DNA of 47,060 nt from Thermoplasmatota archaeon (GCA_028716125.1 JAQUQK010000001.1:1-47060); one strand, 5' to 3'. Counted from the stretch's first letter, positions 6,910 through 15,507 are shown. The notes: generated by a model from the letters alone, not told the origin. Numbers and translations are program-made.

Positions 6910-9330
6910 CTAATTCCAACCCTGCTCAAATTCTTTTCCCCATGAACTTGGATTTGAACCCATTTCAAATGTAACAGCACCTCCGCAAAGAATGTCTTTA
7001 TGGTCGAATTGCGGAACTCCTAGCGGCTCTCCGTTTAGCGTTGCGGACTGGATATACTTGTTGTCCGGCGAATTGTTCTTCGCCTCTATCACGAAATCGC
7101 TGCCGTTGTCCAGATGAATTACTACCTTGTCAAATATCGGGCTTCCTATGGCATATTGCGGCAGGCCAGGGCACAAAGGATAGAAACCCATTGCGCTGAA
7201 GACGTACCATGCGCTCATCTGCCCGCAGTCGTCGTTTCCGCAAAGGCCCTCTCGGGTAGAGTTGTAAAAATCAGCCATTATCCTTCTTGCCATTTCCTGC
7301 GTCTTCCACGGCGCTCCTGCAAAGTCATAGAGATAGGCAACGTGATGGACTGGCTCATTGCCGTGGGCGTACTGGCCAATCAATCCGCTTACGTCCGGCT
7401 GGCCTTCCTGATCTTTGGGAACTTGGGTAAAAAGCGCATCTAGCTTTTCGATGAACTTGTCTTTTCCGCCAAAAAGCTGGATTAATCCCGAAACGTCCTG
7501 CGGCGCAAACCACGACCACTGCCATGCGTTGCCCTCGGTGTAGTATGGATATATTTTCATGGGGTCGAAATCTGAGGGGTTCATCCATTGGCCGGTGATG
7601 CTTTTGCCGCGCATGAATCCTGTGCCGGCATCGAAAAGATTGGCATAATTCTTCGACCTTGCCATAAATGTATCATAGTCGCTGGTCTTGCCAAACCCCT
7701 TCGCCATCTGCGCTATGCAGAAGTCGTCGTAGGCATATTCAACAGTTCTTGAAACGCCCTGATTTAGGACCAGGCAAAGAGGGTAATATGGATCTGTGAA
7801 TTCGCTGTTGATGTCGGCCGGCACATATCCGATGGTCATGTAATATTCGATTCCATACCGCCCTTCGCCGAAGCTGGCATATCCCGTTTCCGGGACGGCG
7901 TAGGTCCCGCGCATCATGCCGTCCTTCCAAATCGCCTCATATGCAGTAGCAATGTCAAAATTCACGATGCCCTTCACATATGCGTCGGCGATAACGGAGT
8001 CTGCATGCGTTCCGGTCATTGCATTGTTCTCGCTGTTTGCAAGATGCCATCTTGGAAGCCATCCGGTTGCAAGGCCGCCGCCGTCCTTGTAGATGTTGAC
8101 CATGGAATTGACCATGTCTCCTGCCTTGCCTGGATTTAGCAATGCTATCAGCGGATTTAGCGCCCTGAATGTATCCCAAAGCGAGAAAACCGTATATTGC
8201 GTTGAATCTGTATGATGCACCTGCCAGTCTACGCCCATGTACGAACCGTCAACGTCCGAGAACGTGCTTGGGTGTATCATCGAGTGATACATTGCTGTGT
8301 AGAAAGTTCTCTTCTGGTCGTCTGTGCCGCCGAAAACCTCAACTTTGCCAAGCTGCCCGTTCCATTCGTTCCTTGCACTCTGGCGTAAAGCGTCAAAATC
8401 CCATCCGGGCGCTTCCGCTTCAAGGTTGGCGCGGGCACCTTCTACGCTGACGAAGGAAATGCCGACTTTCACCATTATACTCTCGCCTGGCGTGACGTCG
8501 AAATTGGCGAACGCGCCAATGCTCCTGCCAAAGTCCTCGGAGCTGCCATCGCGCACCATTCCTTCATTCCAGGTCCCGGATGATTTGAACGGCTTGGAGA
8601 ATTCTGCATAGAAATAGACAGTATGTCTTGGAGACCAGCATGATGCCGAGCGGAACCCCTCGATGACATTGTCGCCTACGATTTTCACGTCGGCTGTTGT
8701 AATCAATGGCGCGATTGCAGCAACCTGGTCAACGAGGAATTGGGTTATCCCATGGCTTAGGTCAATCAAAACGCGCCCCTCGCCTCCCTCATTGAAAGTA
8801 TATTTGTGGATTCCAACCCGAGTCGTTGTCGTCAATTCCGCGGTAATGTTGTAATCCTGCAGCAAAACGCTGTAGTATCCTGCCTCTGCCTTTTCAGTAT
8901 CATGGCTAAAAACGGAACGATAGCCGGAGCCGGGAGTCGCCTTGTCTCCGGGAACGACTTTCAATTCACCGTTTGCCGGCATTAGAAGTATGTCGCCGTA
9001 ATCCCCACACCCTGTTCCCGAAAGGTGCGTGTGAGAAAAGCCGATTATAGAATTGTCCGAAGAATGATATCCCGAGCACCAGTCCCAGCCAACCGTTCCA
9101 GTGTCCGGGCTAAGCTGAACCATTCCAAAAGGAGCGCATGGACCGGGAAAAGTGTGGCCGTGCCCTCCAGTCCCTATGAAAGGATTTACGTAATCAGTCG
9201 GCTCGAATAAGGAATTTTCGGCGTTCGTTTTCTGCCCATTCCACGAAATGCATCCTGAAAAAGACGCGGCCAGCGTAATGAATACGGCAACCAATGCTAA
9301 AGCGGTTTTTGTTTTAGCGTTTCCTGTCAA
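6910..9330 (-). CDS. GH92 alpha-mannosidase, surface lipoprotein
   Basis: GH92 enzymes are calcium-dependent exo-alpha-mannosidases. After a leader ending in ASFSGC the protein reads DYVNPFIGTGGHGHTFPGP, GWDWCSGYHSSDNSIIGFSHTHLSGTG, later VHHVAYLYDFAGAPWKTQ and NDDCGQMSAWYVFSAMGFYPLCPG, all classic GH92 blocks. Length, about 806 residues, is complete. The open frame reaches a GTG at 9339, but AGGTGA lies 5 nt before an in-frame TTG at 9330, the same spacing as at other internal genes here, so I prefer TTG. It is the second gene of the glycosidase operon. Likely substrates are mannose-capped glycans on the cell surface or in detritus. Confidence 0.93.
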   Translation of the reverse strand: MTGNAKTKTALALVAVFITLAASFSGCISWNGQKTNAENSLFEPTDYVNPFIGTGGHGHTFPGPCAPFGMVQLSPDTGTVGWDWCSGYHSSDNSIIGFSHTHLSGTGCGDYGDILLMPANGELKVVPGDKATPGSGYRSVFSHDTEKAEAGYYSVLLQDYNITAELTTTTRVGIHKYTFNEGGEGRVLIDLSHGITQFLVDQVAAIAPLITTADVKIVGDNVIEGFRSASCWSPRHTVYFYAEFSKPFKSSGTWNEGMVRDGSSEDFGRSIGAFANFDVTPGESIMVKVGISFVSVEGARANLEAEAPGWDFDALRQSARNEWNGQLGKVEVFGGTDDQKRTFYTAMYHSMIHPSTFSDVDGSYMGVDWQVHHTDSTQYTVFSLWDTFRALNPLIALLNPGKAGDMVNSMVNIYKDGGGLATGWLPRWHLANSENNAMTGTHADSVIADAYVKGIVNFDIATAYEAIWKDGMMRGTYAVPETGYASFGEGRYGIEYYMTIGYVPADINSEFTDPYYPLCLVLNQGVSRTVEYAYDDFCIAQMAKGFGKTSDYDTFMARSKNYANLFDAGTGFMRGKSITGQWMNPSDFDPMKIYPYYTEGNAWQWSWFAPQDVSGLIQLFGGKDKFIEKLDALFTQVPKDQEGQPDVSGLIGQYAHGNEPVHHVAYLYDFAGAPWKTQEMARRIMADFYNSTREGLCGNDDCGQMSAWYVFSAMGFYPLCPGLPQYAIGSPIFDKVVIHLDNGSDFVIEAKNNSPDNKYIQSATLNGEPLGVPQFDHKDILCGGAVTFEMGSNPSSWGKEFEQGWN

Positions 9331-9346
9331 ACCATTCACCTTTGGC

Positions 9347-10852
9347 CTAATTCATCCATATCTCGATGCTGTGCGTTCCCGAAATATCGCCGGAGATGGA
9401 CTTTTCATTCTGCTCTTTTCCGTCGATTGCAAACTTTGCAATATTCAAACCGGAATCGTGGATTGTTATGTTTAGAATCGCATTTCTGTACGGAATGTTT
9501 GACAGGCGCGTTTCGCCTTTGAATTCTGATGGAACGCACAGGTCGAAGCTAATTCCCTCCTCTTCAAAATTCATCCCAAATATGCCCTGGTATATCATCG
9601 CCAGATAGCCCGCCTCGCTCCAAAGCTGGGTCCTTGAGCCGTCGACCTTTCCTCCGTTGGTGATATAGAATTCCATGAAGGTTCCGCCGCTCTTTGTCAA
9701 TTCGGAAAGCGCATCCAGTTCGTGTGCAAACAAGTCAACTCTATCGTATTTCGCTGCGCCAAGCGCCCAGTATCCCATTACAAAAGGCCAGATCTGCCCA
9801 TTATGGTAATAATCCGGGTCGTTGTATCGAGCCATATCATAACCGACAGTTTCGTCAAAAGGATCGTATTCGAACAGGATCCATTCGGTGAATTGCGGCC
9901 AGAGGCAGGGAATTCCATAATCTGAAACATATGTGCTCTCTAGAACTTTAGCCGCCCTTTCTTCATCCGCAATTCCAAAAAGCACGACCAGTGCTTCGCC
10001 AAGCCCTTCCATTCTGTCGCTCAGTGCTCCATTTTCATCTTTGTAATATGCGTAGAATCCGCTCTCCTCGATCCACAGGTTTTCGTTTATCGCAAGAGAG
10101 AGTTTCTCCGCTTTTTCAGCAAGCGCATCTGTTTCCTCTACGGGAGCGCCAAGTGACTGCCCCATCAGATTTGCGATTTTATATGCATTGTAATAAAGGG
10201 CGTTCGTGCTGAGCACTTTTGCGGCCCCCACTTTTTGGCCGTTGAATGCATAATCTATAGGATATGCGCTGTTCGATTCCATGAAACTGGAACAGCCCTT
10301 AAAAAGCCCGTCCTGGGAATCGAAGGCGTCGTTCTCGGCGTGCGCAAGCGAGTTCTTGATGACATCGTAAGAATACGCCAGGAAATCGCGGTCATTTGCG
10401 ATCTTGTAAAATTCCCATGCGCCGGTTGCCCAAACGATGGCGTCAGTCAAGTACGGCCAGCCGCCGAAGTGCCCGCAGCTGTCCTGAAGCGCAATCCTTT
10501 TTCCATCTGGAACCTCAGTGCAATACTCCAAAGTGCTTTTCGAAATTTCAGGATACAGCAGGCCAAGCGCCAGTTTTATGGAATACGAAGCGTCGCGCGT
10601 CCAGAGCTGGTCGTAGCCCTCGCCCGCAACAAAATATTTTCCTCCGGAGCCGTTATCCCTTATGTTGCTCTTGACTTCCTCAATTGCCAATTTGTAGATC
10701 TCGTTGCATATGGGCACGCTTGATGAGAACTGGAACGTTTCGCCGACAATCTCGGGAGCGCCTTGATTGGCGTTTTCGGAAACACACCCGGAAAAGACAA
10801 GCGATGTAAATGCGATTGCAGCAAACGCTGCCAAAATCATTGAATTTTTCAT
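9347..10852 (-). CDS. six-hairpin (alpha/alpha)6 glycosidase, surface lipoprotein
   Basis: The likely start is ATG 10852, giving about 501 residues with a lipoprotein leader ending in VFSGC. The body has the look of six-hairpin glycosidases (trehalase, GH63, debranching-enzyme type): YDQLWTRDASYSIKLALGL early, HFGGWPYLTDAIVWATGAW in the middle, YYHNGQIWPFVMGYWALGA and RTQLWSEAGYLAMIYQG late. I cannot assign a numbered GH family or the linkage cut. The upstream extension of the frame to 10966 lacks a leader and overlaps the amidohydrolase gene, so it is rejected. It is the first gene of the glycosidase operon, 16 nt before the GH92 gene. Confidence 0.8.
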   Translation of the reverse strand: MKNSMILAAFAAIAFTSLVFSGCVSENANQGAPEIVGETFQFSSSVPICNEIYKLAIEEVKSNIRDNGSGGKYFVAGEGYDQLWTRDASYSIKLALGLLYPEISKSTLEYCTEVPDGKRIALQDSCGHFGGWPYLTDAIVWATGAWEFYKIANDRDFLAYSYDVIKNSLAHAENDAFDSQDGLFKGCSSFMESNSAYPIDYAFNGQKVGAAKVLSTNALYYNAYKIANLMGQSLGAPVEETDALAEKAEKLSLAINENLWIEESGFYAYYKDENGALSDRMEGLGEALVVLFGIADEERAAKVLESTYVSDYGIPCLWPQFTEWILFEYDPFDETVGYDMARYNDPDYYHNGQIWPFVMGYWALGAAKYDRVDLFAHELDALSELTKSGGTFMEFYITNGGKVDGSRTQLWSEAGYLAMIYQGIFGMNFEEEGISFDLCVPSEFKGETRLSNIPYRNAILNITIHDSGLNIAKFAIDGKEQNEKSISGDISGTHSIEIWMN

Positions 10853-10894
10853 GTCTACACAACCATAGGCCAGAGCATGAAAAGAGATTGCAAG

Positions 10895-10902
10895 ATTATA
10901 AA
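10895..10902 (-). promoter_or_regulatory. TATA box of the glycosidase operon
   Basis: TTTATAAT on the minus strand predicts a transcription start near 10873 and a leader of about 20 nt before ATG 10852. It lies just past the amidohydrolase stop, so the three glycosidase genes probably have their own promoter. Confidence 0.5.
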
Positions 10903-10946
10903 TTTTGGCCAGAGCGAAGAAAATTTCAGAAAGCTGTAAAAAAAAA

Positions 10947-12473
10947 TCAGTTGAAAGCGCCCGCAATCCCGCTGTCCGGCGAAACGTACATAGGCGCTCC
11001 GCCCACCATCGTCATTTCCACTGTTGTATTCATTATTTCATTCGGCGGAATGCTCAGTATGTTCTGCGACAAGACAACAATGTCGGCAAGTTTTCCCGGC
11101 GTTATGGAGCCTTTCTCGTTTTCCTCAAATGAATTGTATGCGCTGTCTATAGTTATAAGTCTGAGCGCCTGCTCTACGGTAATGCGCTGTTCCGGATGCC
11201 ATCCTCCTTCAGGATATCCGTCCACTTCCTGGCGCGTTACTATGCGCTGTATGCCCCACAGCGGAGAAAGAGTCTCTACATTGAAATCCGAGCCGCCTGC
11301 GCATTGGATTCCTTCATCAAGCAAGGTTTTCCACGGATATGACCATTTTGCCCTTTCGGCACCGAGCGCGTCCTCGGCAAACCTCATGTCGGTGGTCGCA
11401 AATGAAAGCTGTATCGAAGGTATTGCGCCAACTTCCTTTATCTTTTCAATAAGCTCCGACGAAAGCACCTGGCAGTGCTCAAGAGTGGGCCGCAAGTCTC
11501 TTCCCGGAAATTCATTCATTGCATTCTCATATGCATTCAGGAAGACGTCTATTGCCCTGTCGCCGATTGTGTGCGTTGCAATCTTATATCCTGCTTGGTA
11601 TGCCTTGAGAACGTCTGCGTTGGCCTTGTCCTGCTCCATGAAAAGAATGCCGTCGCTCCACATCGCCTGCCACGGATACATGGTGTCGTTGAAAGGCTCG
11701 AGAAGAGCGCATGTCCTTGGGCCAAGCCAGCCGTCGCCGTAGAATTTCACCCCTAGAACGCGCACCCAATTGTCGCCATCGCCCATTTTTGTGCCGCGCT
11801 CCATCATCTCGTCAAGGTGGCGCGACGCAAGGTAAAGCTCGAAGCGCACTTTCAGCTCTCCGCTCTGGTTGAGCATGTTGAGCGCATCCAGGTATTCCCA
11901 GTCAGTTCCGGCCTCAAATATGGTAGTCAGCCCCATCTTCAGCGCTTCTTCCATCCCTAACTTAATGCCAGGAAGCATCTGCTCCACAGTAGGCAGGCGC
12001 AGGGACGATGCGCCTACCGGCATGTCCGTTGGAGTGCTGTTCGCAAGTTTTGTGGCGACGTGCGTGGAGCCGATTGCACCCCTTGTCAAGTATGCCTGAT
12101 ATTCATTGTAGCCCGAATAAGACGGCGCGAACGGATTTCCAGTCGAAGAGTTTGCCGTTGCCGCAGTGGCGAGAAAATGGGTGTGAGAATCCTCAAATCC
12201 AGGAACTGCAAGCCTTCCTCCAAGGTCTACTGTCTTTGTGGACGGCCCAGTGTAATCGGCGGCCTTTGCGCTGCTGCCGACGAAGATTATCCTGTCGCCC
12301 TTTATGGCGACCGCTTCCGCATACAGCATGTTGTCGTCGGCGGTCCATATCTTGCCATTCGTGAGTATGATGCCCGCCTGCTCGCCCGACGACTCGCGAT
12401 CTCCTTGGATGCAGCCCGAAAAGGCGGCGAAGACCGCACCAATTGCAAGAAACAACACGGCAGCCCGTCTCAT
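10947..12473 (-). CDS. amidohydrolase-3 (YtcJ-type) surface lipoprotein
   Basis: This 508-residue protein has a lipobox leader (AAFSGC) and the metal-dependent amidohydrolase layout of the YtcJ group. ILTNGKIWTADDNMLYAEAVAI is cut here to its core TNGKIWTADD; PGFEDSHTHF holds the first metal-binding HxH; THTIGDRAIDVF and LEHCQV carry further metal His residues; GSDFNVETLSPLWGIQ holds the catalytic Asp region; GKLADIVVLSQN closes the small beta domain. Substrate is unknown; relatives hydrolyse amides or carbamates. ATG 12473 follows the lrp stop by 3 nt and has GGAGAT upstream, so both genes form an operon. Surface anchoring is unusual for this family. Confidence 0.85.
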   Translation of the reverse strand: MRRAAVLFLAIGAVFAAFSGCIQGDRESSGEQAGIILTNGKIWTADDNMLYAEAVAIKGDRIIFVGSSAKAADYTGPSTKTVDLGGRLAVPGFEDSHTHFLATAATANSSTGNPFAPSYSGYNEYQAYLTRGAIGSTHVATKLANSTPTDMPVGASSLRLPTVEQMLPGIKLGMEEALKMGLTTIFEAGTDWEYLDALNMLNQSGELKVRFELYLASRHLDEMMERGTKMGDGDNWVRVLGVKFYGDGWLGPRTCALLEPFNDTMYPWQAMWSDGILFMEQDKANADVLKAYQAGYKIATHTIGDRAIDVFLNAYENAMNEFPGRDLRPTLEHCQVLSSELIEKIKEVGAIPSIQLSFATTDMRFAEDALGAERAKWSYPWKTLLDEGIQCAGGSDFNVETLSPLWGIQRIVTRQEVDGYPEGGWHPEQRITVEQALRLITIDSAYNSFEENEKGSITPGKLADIVVLSQNILSIPPNEIMNTTVEMTMVGGAPMYVSPDSGIAGAFN

Positions 12474-12476
12474 GCT

Positions 12477-12890
12477 TTATCTCCAATGCTCCCTCATAAT
12501 CAGTCTTGTCTTTGTCGAGGCAACATTCTCAAGCCTGCGTATTTCCTCGACTATGGAATTCAGCTCGAGCGTCGACATTACGTCCACTATTGCAACTATG
12601 TCTTCTTCGCCGGAAACCTCGTAAACAACGTCAACGCCCTTCATCTTCATTATCCTTGATGCCACGTTCGAGGTGTCAACGTTCATCCCGATCTTGACGT
12701 CTATGAGCGCCTTTATGTTGCCCGCGGCGACCTTTACTGTGAATGCCTTTATCGAGCCTTCGGAAAGCATCCTGTTGACCCTTGCCCTCACCATCCCCTC
12801 GGATGCGCCTATGTTCTTTGCGATTTCAATGTAAGGCGTCCTTGCGTTCTGCCTGAGTGCCTTCAGTATTTGTTCGTCTGTGGAATCCAT
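12477..12890 (-). CDS. Lrp/AsnC-family transcriptional regulator
   Basis: The product is about 137 residues: an N-terminal helix-turn-helix (DEQILKALRQNARTPYIEIA, then GASEGMVRARVNRMLSEG) followed by the RAM ligand-binding domain (VKIGMNVDT, VYEVSGEEDIVAIVDV). Such proteins form octamers or dimers and sense amino acids or related metabolites. The start is ATG 12890, though GTG 12899 is possible. The stop is 3 nt before the amidohydrolase start, so it probably controls that gene and itself. A palindromic site lies upstream of its TATA box. The carboxypeptidase pair and the glycosidase operon on either side are further candidate targets. Confidence 0.92.
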   Translation of the reverse strand: MDSTDEQILKALRQNARTPYIEIAKNIGASEGMVRARVNRMLSEGSIKAFTVKVAAGNIKALIDVKIGMNVDTSNVASRIMKMKGVDVVYEVSGEEDIVAIVDVMSTLELNSIVEEIRRLENVASTKTRLIMREHWR

Positions 12891-12940
12891 GCAAATCACT
12901 GCAAATTTCGCTCTAATATTGGCAAGATATACAAAAAATG

Positions 12941-12950
12941 GATATAAATC
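12941..12950 (-). promoter_or_regulatory. TATA box of lrp-amidohydrolase operon
   Basis: GATTTATATC on the minus strand predicts a start near 12919. A second candidate, TTGTATATCT at 12925-12934, would give a shorter leader. I cannot tell which is used. Confidence 0.45.
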
Positions 12951-12957
12951 TAACTGT

Positions 12958-12985
12958 TTTCGTAAAATTAATACGAAATTCGTAT
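12958..12985. promoter_or_regulatory. palindromic TTCGTA operator upstream of lrp
   Basis: Three half-sites alternate in orientation: TTTCGTA (12958-12964), TACGAAA (12972-12978) and TTCGTAT (12979-12985). Half-sites two and three form ATACGAA-A-TTCGTAT, a perfect 7-bp palindrome. The block lies just upstream of the TATA box in the lrp direction, a usual place for an Lrp-type activator or autoregulator. The binding protein is inferred. Confidence 0.55.
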
Positions 12986-13013
12986 AAACTTCTAAATGGA
13001 AAGTTGGAAAAAA

Positions 13014-14108
13014 TTACAGTATGCTTCCTCCGTCGACTCCTAAATCGACCTTTATTTCCGTGGACGGGTTTTCCCACGCGTAGAGTTCTGGCGAAACTTC
13101 AAGAAGGTAAATTATGGTGGGCAGCGAGGCGCGAACCCAGTAGTTCATGTCGCTTGGAGTCATTGATGCATTGTACAGTTCGAGCAGGAAAGACGGCACG
13201 CGGTGCCTCATGTAGCACCAGTCCTTGGCTTCCCCGCTTGAATAATATGCGCCTACTGAAAATTCGGACCAGTCCGACGGATACATGCCGCTTCCTGTAG
13301 CGCTGTATATCGTGTTCTCCATCACCCATTTGAAGACAGTGTGGAACAATTCCCTGTCTTTTTCCGGAACGTCGAAAGGCGGGTTTGCCGCGTCCCACGG
13401 GCTGATAAAGCAGAATGCGTTGGTATGCATGTTGAAGTAGAATGCGAAATTGCCGTTGCTGTCGCACACGTCCATGAAGTCGCGCATCGCGCAGGATTCC
13501 GGTTCCGAGAATGCGGAGGGGCCGCAGTTTTCCAACGGATGCCCGGTGCCAAGCGGGTCCGGAACCGACATTCCTATCGGGTTGCCCCAGTCTATGTCGT
13601 AGTTCCTGTTGATATCGATGCCGTTGGCATTTTCCCTTGTGCCCGCTTCGCGCCCGTCGGGATTTGCGACGGGAATTATGTTTATTATGTTGGAATCGAC
13701 AAGTTCGCGGATTGTGGCGTTGGTCTTGTAATTTGACAGAAGATAATTCATCAGCACGATGCAGGTTTCTTCTCCCGCCGTCTCGGTTCCATGCATGCAG
13801 CCGTCTATGAGGCATTCAAGTTTTCCACCTGTGATTTTTTCGTTTGTTATCCGTATGCACCATATGTCGCGGCTTTCTACGCTCTTGCCAATTGAAAACA
13901 CTTCAACTAAATCCGGATATTCGGCGTTCAGGCCGTTTATCATTTCAACCATTTCGCCGTAGGTGTGCTCCTGCTTTTCAGGACTAATCACCGGAACCAC
14001 GGCAGGCGAATCGGAAAAATCTCCAGAGGATTCACCAAACTGTCCAACGCATCCTGCTATTGCCGCAAAAACCATCGAGGCTGCAAGCATCAACGACACA
14101 TATTTCAT
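13014..14108 (-). CDS. M14 zinc carboxypeptidase, surface lipoprotein (second of tandem pair)
   Basis: This 364-residue protein has a leader ending in AIAGC (lipid Cys 20) and a full M14 domain. Zinc ligands are His106 and Glu109 (MHGTE) and His228 (FNMHTNA); the substrate-binding NRNYDIDWG block follows residue 166; the general base is Glu310 in SFLLELYN. All key residues are present, so it should be an active metallocarboxypeptidase acting outside the cell on peptides. It is a paralogue of the next gene upstream, which ends 18 nt before its start, with a GAGATGAT Shine-Dalgarno-like sequence between. Both probably share one mRNA. Confidence 0.93.
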   Translation of the reverse strand: MKYVSLMLAASMVFAAIAGCVGQFGESSGDFSDSPAVVPVISPEKQEHTYGEMVEMINGLNAEYPDLVEVFSIGKSVESRDIWCIRITNEKITGGKLECLIDGCMHGTETAGEETCIVLMNYLLSNYKTNATIRELVDSNIINIIPVANPDGREAGTRENANGIDINRNYDIDWGNPIGMSVPDPLGTGHPLENCGPSAFSEPESCAMRDFMDVCDSNGNFAFYFNMHTNAFCFISPWDAANPPFDVPEKDRELFHTVFKWVMENTIYSATGSGMYPSDWSEFSVGAYYSSGEAKDWCYMRHRVPSFLLELYNASMTPSDMNYWVRASLPTIIYLLEVSPELYAWENPSTEIKVDLGVDGGSIL

Positions 14109-14126
14109 TTCATCATCTCTTTACAT

Positions 14127-15215
14127 TCAATTTCGAGGGGGCGTGCCCTCGGGAAAAATGGGAGTAATGTCCGGCGTTCTCCAATTGAGGAAATTCTCTG
14201 CGTTTGCCAGCATATACATTCCTACCGGCAGAGTTGCCTTCATCCAGTGCGTAAGATTTGCGTGGGTGGCCACCGACCCTTGCGAAAGCTCCATCGTGAA
14301 CGACGCCACGCCATGTCGCATGTAGCACCAGTCGCCAGCGGTTCCGCTTGCAGGCATCGGCTGGCCGCCCGTTTCATTGAGCCACTGGGTGCGCCCGGCC
14401 TCGTATTCCGTATGATCCCTGACCCATTGGAACGTATGTTCAATTAAATCGTAGTCGCGCTGCGGCATCTCGAAAGGCGCCCTCGCGCAGCTCCAGCATC
14501 CGAGGAGCGCATGGTTAGCAGTATGGCACGGCATATAGAATGCGAAATTCTTGTTGTGAAGCGTTTCCATGAAGTCGCGCATGGCGCAAGTTTCCGGCTC
14601 GGAGAACGGCTCCGGCCCGCAGTTTTCGAACGTGTGCCCGGTAAGCCCCATTGGATCTATGATGCTGCTTCCTTCCGGATTTCCCCAGTCTATGTCGTAA
14701 TTCCTGTTTATGTTGACGCTGTTCGCATTGTGGCGCGTGTCTGCTTCCCTGCCGTCGGGGTTCACAATCGGAATCACATATATTTCCTTGCCACCCACAA
14801 GCCCAGTCGCAGTGCCATTCTTGCCGTAGTTTTCAAGAAGAAATTGCGTGAAATACAGGCAAAATTCTGTTGCCTCCCATTCGTCGCCGTGGGTGCATCC
14901 ATCGATCAGGCAGGACATTTTCTCGCCTGTATCGTTCTCATCGGTGATTTTCATGCACCACAATTCCCTGTCCTGAACACTCGTTCCTATAGAGAAAACT
15001 TCAACCATTTGCGGATATTTTTCGCCTGTTTCGAACATCCAGGATTTTGTCTCCTCGTAATTGTGGTAAACGTCGTCCTTCCAATCCGGCAAAACCATCG
15101 GTAAATCTTGTGATTCGCCGGACTTTTCGGATAAGCCCGGTTCTTGGATGCATCCCGCCAAGCCTGCCACTAGCAGAAGCATGAAAATTGCCGCTGCCGC
15201 CAAGTTGCTTTTCAT
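14127..15215 (-). CDS. M14 zinc carboxypeptidase, surface lipoprotein (first of tandem pair)
   Basis: It has 362 residues, a leader ending in GLAGC (lipid Cys 22) and the same M14 architecture as its neighbour. The zinc pair is in THGDEWEATE (His109, Glu112), followed by NRNYDIDWG, the third ligand in MPCHTANHAL and the catalytic Glu in SFTMELSQG. The two paralogues are clearly alike but well diverged, so the duplication is not recent. ATG 15215 has AGGTGA 5 nt upstream and overlaps the stop of a 53-codon gene (ATGA), implying coupled translation. Confidence 0.93.
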   Translation of the reverse strand: MKSNLAAAAIFMLLLVAGLAGCIQEPGLSEKSGESQDLPMVLPDWKDDVYHNYEETKSWMFETGEKYPQMVEVFSIGTSVQDRELWCMKITDENDTGEKMSCLIDGCTHGDEWEATEFCLYFTQFLLENYGKNGTATGLVGGKEIYVIPIVNPDGREADTRHNANSVNINRNYDIDWGNPEGSSIIDPMGLTGHTFENCGPEPFSEPETCAMRDFMETLHNKNFAFYMPCHTANHALLGCWSCARAPFEMPQRDYDLIEHTFQWVRDHTEYEAGRTQWLNETGGQPMPASGTAGDWCYMRHGVASFTMELSQGSVATHANLTHWMKATLPVGMYMLANAENFLNWRTPDITPIFPEGTPPRN

Positions 15216-15373
15216 ATTCTCACCTTTCTTTCAGTCTGCAAAAAATTATCGCCTGCTACTGCAAGATGCGTCGCGCCCGGTTTAAGCGTGCTTGGCATCG
15301 CCGCGGCCAGAGGCGCAATTATCGGCAGCAAGGCCACTAATAAAGATGCGAATGCCAGATGCGCAAATTCCAT
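15212..15373 (-). CDS. small 53-residue predicted secreted peptide
   Basis: This open frame runs from ATG 15373 to TGA 15212, overlapping the carboxypeptidase ATG by 4 nt. The peptide begins MEFAHLAFASLLVALL, stays hydrophobic to about residue 25 and has an AAAM segment that could be a signal-peptidase site; the remaining 28 residues are polar. A strong TATA box lies 27 bp upstream, as for other leaderless genes here. The AGGTGA Shine-Dalgarno of the carboxypeptidase lies inside its last codons. I recognise no homologue. It could be a secreted peptide, a tiny membrane protein or a leader ORF that drives translation downstream. Confidence 0.65.
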   Translation of the reverse strand: MEFAHLAFASLLVALLPIIAPLAAAMPSTLKPGATHLAVAGDNFLQTERKVRI

Positions 15374-15397
15374 AATTTGAATATTATCGGATTTCCT

Positions 15398-15403
15398 TAT
15401 ATA
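15398..15403 (-). promoter_or_regulatory. TATA box of the small peptide-carboxypeptidase operon
   Basis: TATATA within TTATATAAGG on the minus strand is centred 27 bp before ATG 15373. This is the only strong TATA element upstream of the carboxypeptidases. Confidence 0.65.
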
Positions 15404-15410
15404 ATTATGT

Positions 15411-15488
15411 TGTCAAAAATTTCGTCAAAATGTCAAAATTAAGTCTAAAAATATGCATTAAATAGACATTATGTTAATTATGTCAAAA
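15411..15488. repeat. four TTTTGACA direct repeats upstream of the operon
   Basis: Read on the minus strand, TTTTGACA occurs at 15481-15488, 15431-15438 and 15411-15418, with TTTTGACG at 15423-15430. The last copy abuts the TATA region. Repeated octamers just upstream of one promoter suggest binding sites for a regulator, which is not identified. The rest of this gap is AT-rich with no gene seen. Confidence 0.45.
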
Positions 15489-15507
15489 CAAAAACAAATT
15501 TTAGAAG

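Noticed and set aside
10810..11742. 310-codon frame antisense to the amidohydrolase
   Set aside because: The minus-strand frame has full amidohydrolase motifs and a signal peptide; the plus-strand frame has none.
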